Origin: Pseudomonas oryzihabitans
GTDB taxonomy: Bacteria; Pseudomonadota; Gammaproteobacteria; Pseudomonadales; Pseudomonadaceae
Length of the DNA stretch: 64,000 nt
Direction: 5' to 3'
Assembly: GCF_006384975.1 (NCBI RefSeq)
Contig: NZ_CP021645.1
Coordinates: 4,554,001-4,618,000 of the forward strand
Numbering within the stretch: the stretch's first letter is position 1; every line of letters starts with the position of its first letter. Positions 63,372 through 64,000 of the stretch are shown here, one piece after another. The notes beneath the pieces were generated by a model, which made no database searches, was not told the origin of the DNA, and saw only the letters and a list, made by a program, of their open reading frames with translations. The translations under genes were made by a program, and so were the position numbers.

Positions 63372-63480
63372 CGGGAGCGGCTCTCATACGGGCGCGTTCG
63401 CGCCAGTCCATCAATTCGGCCAGGCCCATGGCATCGAGCTGGTCCAGTGGCCAGTGGAAGGTGATGGCGAGATCCGCCAT
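63361..63480 (-). CDS. GpE'-family short tail protein
   Basis: This 39-residue protein matches the P2 gpE' family (FHWPLDQLDAMGLAELMDWRERA). In P2 it is made mainly as the C-terminal part of an E+E' fusion by -1 frameshifting. The frameshift site is in gene E (63531-63537). An ATG at 63480 might also allow separate translation. Confidence 0.85.
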   Translation of the reverse strand: MADLAITFHWPLDQLDAMGLAELMDWRERARMRAAPDGE

Positions 63481-63488
63481 CGCATCCT

Positions 63489-63794
63489 CTACGTGGCGGG
63501 GAAGAGCGCCGCCTTGTCGGACTTCTTCAGCAAAAAACCGACGATCTTCCCGCCCAGGTCGACCAGGTCGGCCGGGTCCAGGGCGCGCACCTCGGCTTCG
63601 CTCAGGCTGGGCTGGCTGATGCGCGGGACGATGCGGACGATGGCGTCGACGTTGAGGTTGAGCAGTTCGGAGAGCGACACGCCGCGCAGTTCGCCGGCAG
63701 TGGGCTTGCGCAGGGTGAGCTCTTCGATACGGGTCTCGCCGCGCTGTACGGGCTGGTCGAGGACCACGATGTTGTCTTGGGTGGTAGCGGTCAT
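63489..63794 (-). CDS. Phage tail assembly protein E
   Basis: This 101-residue protein is of the P2 gpE family (tail assembly chaperone). It holds T-TTT-TTG in frame near its 3' end (codons GGT TTT TTG). Slipping back one base there enters the E' frame without a stop. The fusion is the tail chaperone equivalent of lambda G/GT. Confidence 0.88.
   Translation of the reverse strand: MTATTQDNIVVLDQPVQRGETRIEELTLRKPTAGELRGVSLSELLNLNVDAIVRIVPRISQPSLSEAEVRALDPADLVDLGGKIVGFLLKKSDKAALFPAT
63531..63537 (-). promoter_or_regulatory. Programmed -1 frameshift slippery site
   Basis: The minus strand reads TTTTTTG with codon boundary T-TTT-TTG in the gene E frame. After a -1 shift the frame continues through PRHVEDAMADLA and into E' to its stop at 63361. 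This matches the known P2 E/E+E' mechanism. Confidence 0.85.
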
Positions 63795-63818
63795 GGGGGA
63801 ATTCCTTGCAGGCTGGAT

Positions 63819-63840
63819 CGGGCCCGCCGCAGCGGGCCCG
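63819..63840 (-). terminator. Hairpin between tail tube gene and gene E
   Basis: GGGCCCGC and GCGGGCCC pair perfectly around CGCA (plus one C-G closing pair). No T run follows on either strand, so it probably attenuates or stabilises rather than fully terminates. Confidence 0.5.
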
Positions 63841-63847
63841 GGAAGGG

Positions 63848-64000
63848 TCAGATGCCGAGGGCGGCGCGTTGCTGGGCCAGACGATCCTTGCCGTCGACCT
63901 TCTCGACGAAGGCCAGCAGATCGATCTCGATGACGGTGACGCCATCCACCGTCAGCTTGTAGTAGCTGCAGGTGGTGGTGATCTTGTGCTCGGTGGTGCC
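63848..64000 (-). CDS. Major tail tube protein FII (C-terminal part)
   Basis: The last 50 residues of a P2 gpFII-like tube protein are in frame to the window edge, with the typical end DRLAQQRAALGI. The start lies beyond the right edge. It precedes E in P2 gene order. Confidence 0.8.
   Translation of the reverse strand, partial: GTTEHKITTTCSYYKLTVDGVTVIEIDLLAFVEKVDGKDRLAQQRAALGI

Larger units (their letters stand above)
52836..64000. mobile_element. P2-like prophage, left part
   Basis: The region runs from a tyrosine integrase through an AlpA-like regulator, primase-helicase, Ogr-type protein, lysogeny switch and a P2-order tail block (D, U, T, E', E, FII) to the window edge. The capsid, terminase, lysis and tail-fibre genes and the other end must lie beyond. 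Gene identity and the conserved E/E' frameshift site support the assignment. The exact boundary near the tRNA-Gly is not proven. Confidence 0.85.

Overview
The window reads as a chromosomal segment of a GC-rich Pseudomonas. The core genes all look pseudomonad: yaaA, a PIN-PhoH protein, moaCDE, rhlB, the aapJQMP amino-acid transporter, a phosphatidylcholine synthase, hrpB, umuDC and cycA. My guess is the P. oryzihabitans/psychrotolerans lineage. That is recognition by eye, not a computed placement.

Layout. From 0.4 to 39.3 kb lies a mostly core region. It holds peroxide stress (yaaA), PIN-PhoH, molybdopterin synthesis (moaC-moaD-moaE), RhlB helicase, a cyclic-nucleotide-binding GGDEF cyclase, a carboxylesterase, the aapJQMP operon, pcs, GIY-YIG/GST, flavin and Rieske oxidoreductases, a CDF metal transporter, HrpB, a secreted Nep1-like protein, an SDR/AraC pair, and a seven-gene operon (polar amino-acid ABC transporter, RidA, IclR, D-serine dehydratase-like enzyme). 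It continues with a decayed chemoreceptor, LexA-controlled umuDC, cycA, a hybrid sensor kinase, and a nitrilase/amidotransferase/LysR locus.

From about 39.3 to 52.1 kb lies an accessory block of visibly lower GC with gene fragments at both ends. It carries an MFS transporter, an OprD porin, PxpB, PxpC, a biotin-carrier-like protein that has lost its biotinylation lysine, PxpA, an RraA-like protein, an aminotransferase, a LysR regulator, and intact AccB and AccC homologues. PxpB/PxpC-type domains form the carboxyltransferase part of urea carboxylase. Together with a biotin carrier and a biotin carboxylase, the block therefore holds all parts of a split, urea-carboxylase-like enzyme, plausibly acting on a lactam or amide. 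The motif ATCGCTAAAA recurs upstream of three of its transcription units and suggests one regulon.

A tRNA-Gly(CCC) gene at 52.5 kb is followed by a P2-like prophage that runs off the right edge. It has an integrase, an AlpA-like regulator, a primase-helicase, an Ogr-type zinc protein, a repressor with a palindromic operator, a LexA-boxed small gene that may encode an antirepressor, and tail genes D, U, T, E' and E plus the end of FII. Gene E keeps the in-frame T-TTT-TTG slippery site that would produce an E+E' fusion by -1 frameshifting.
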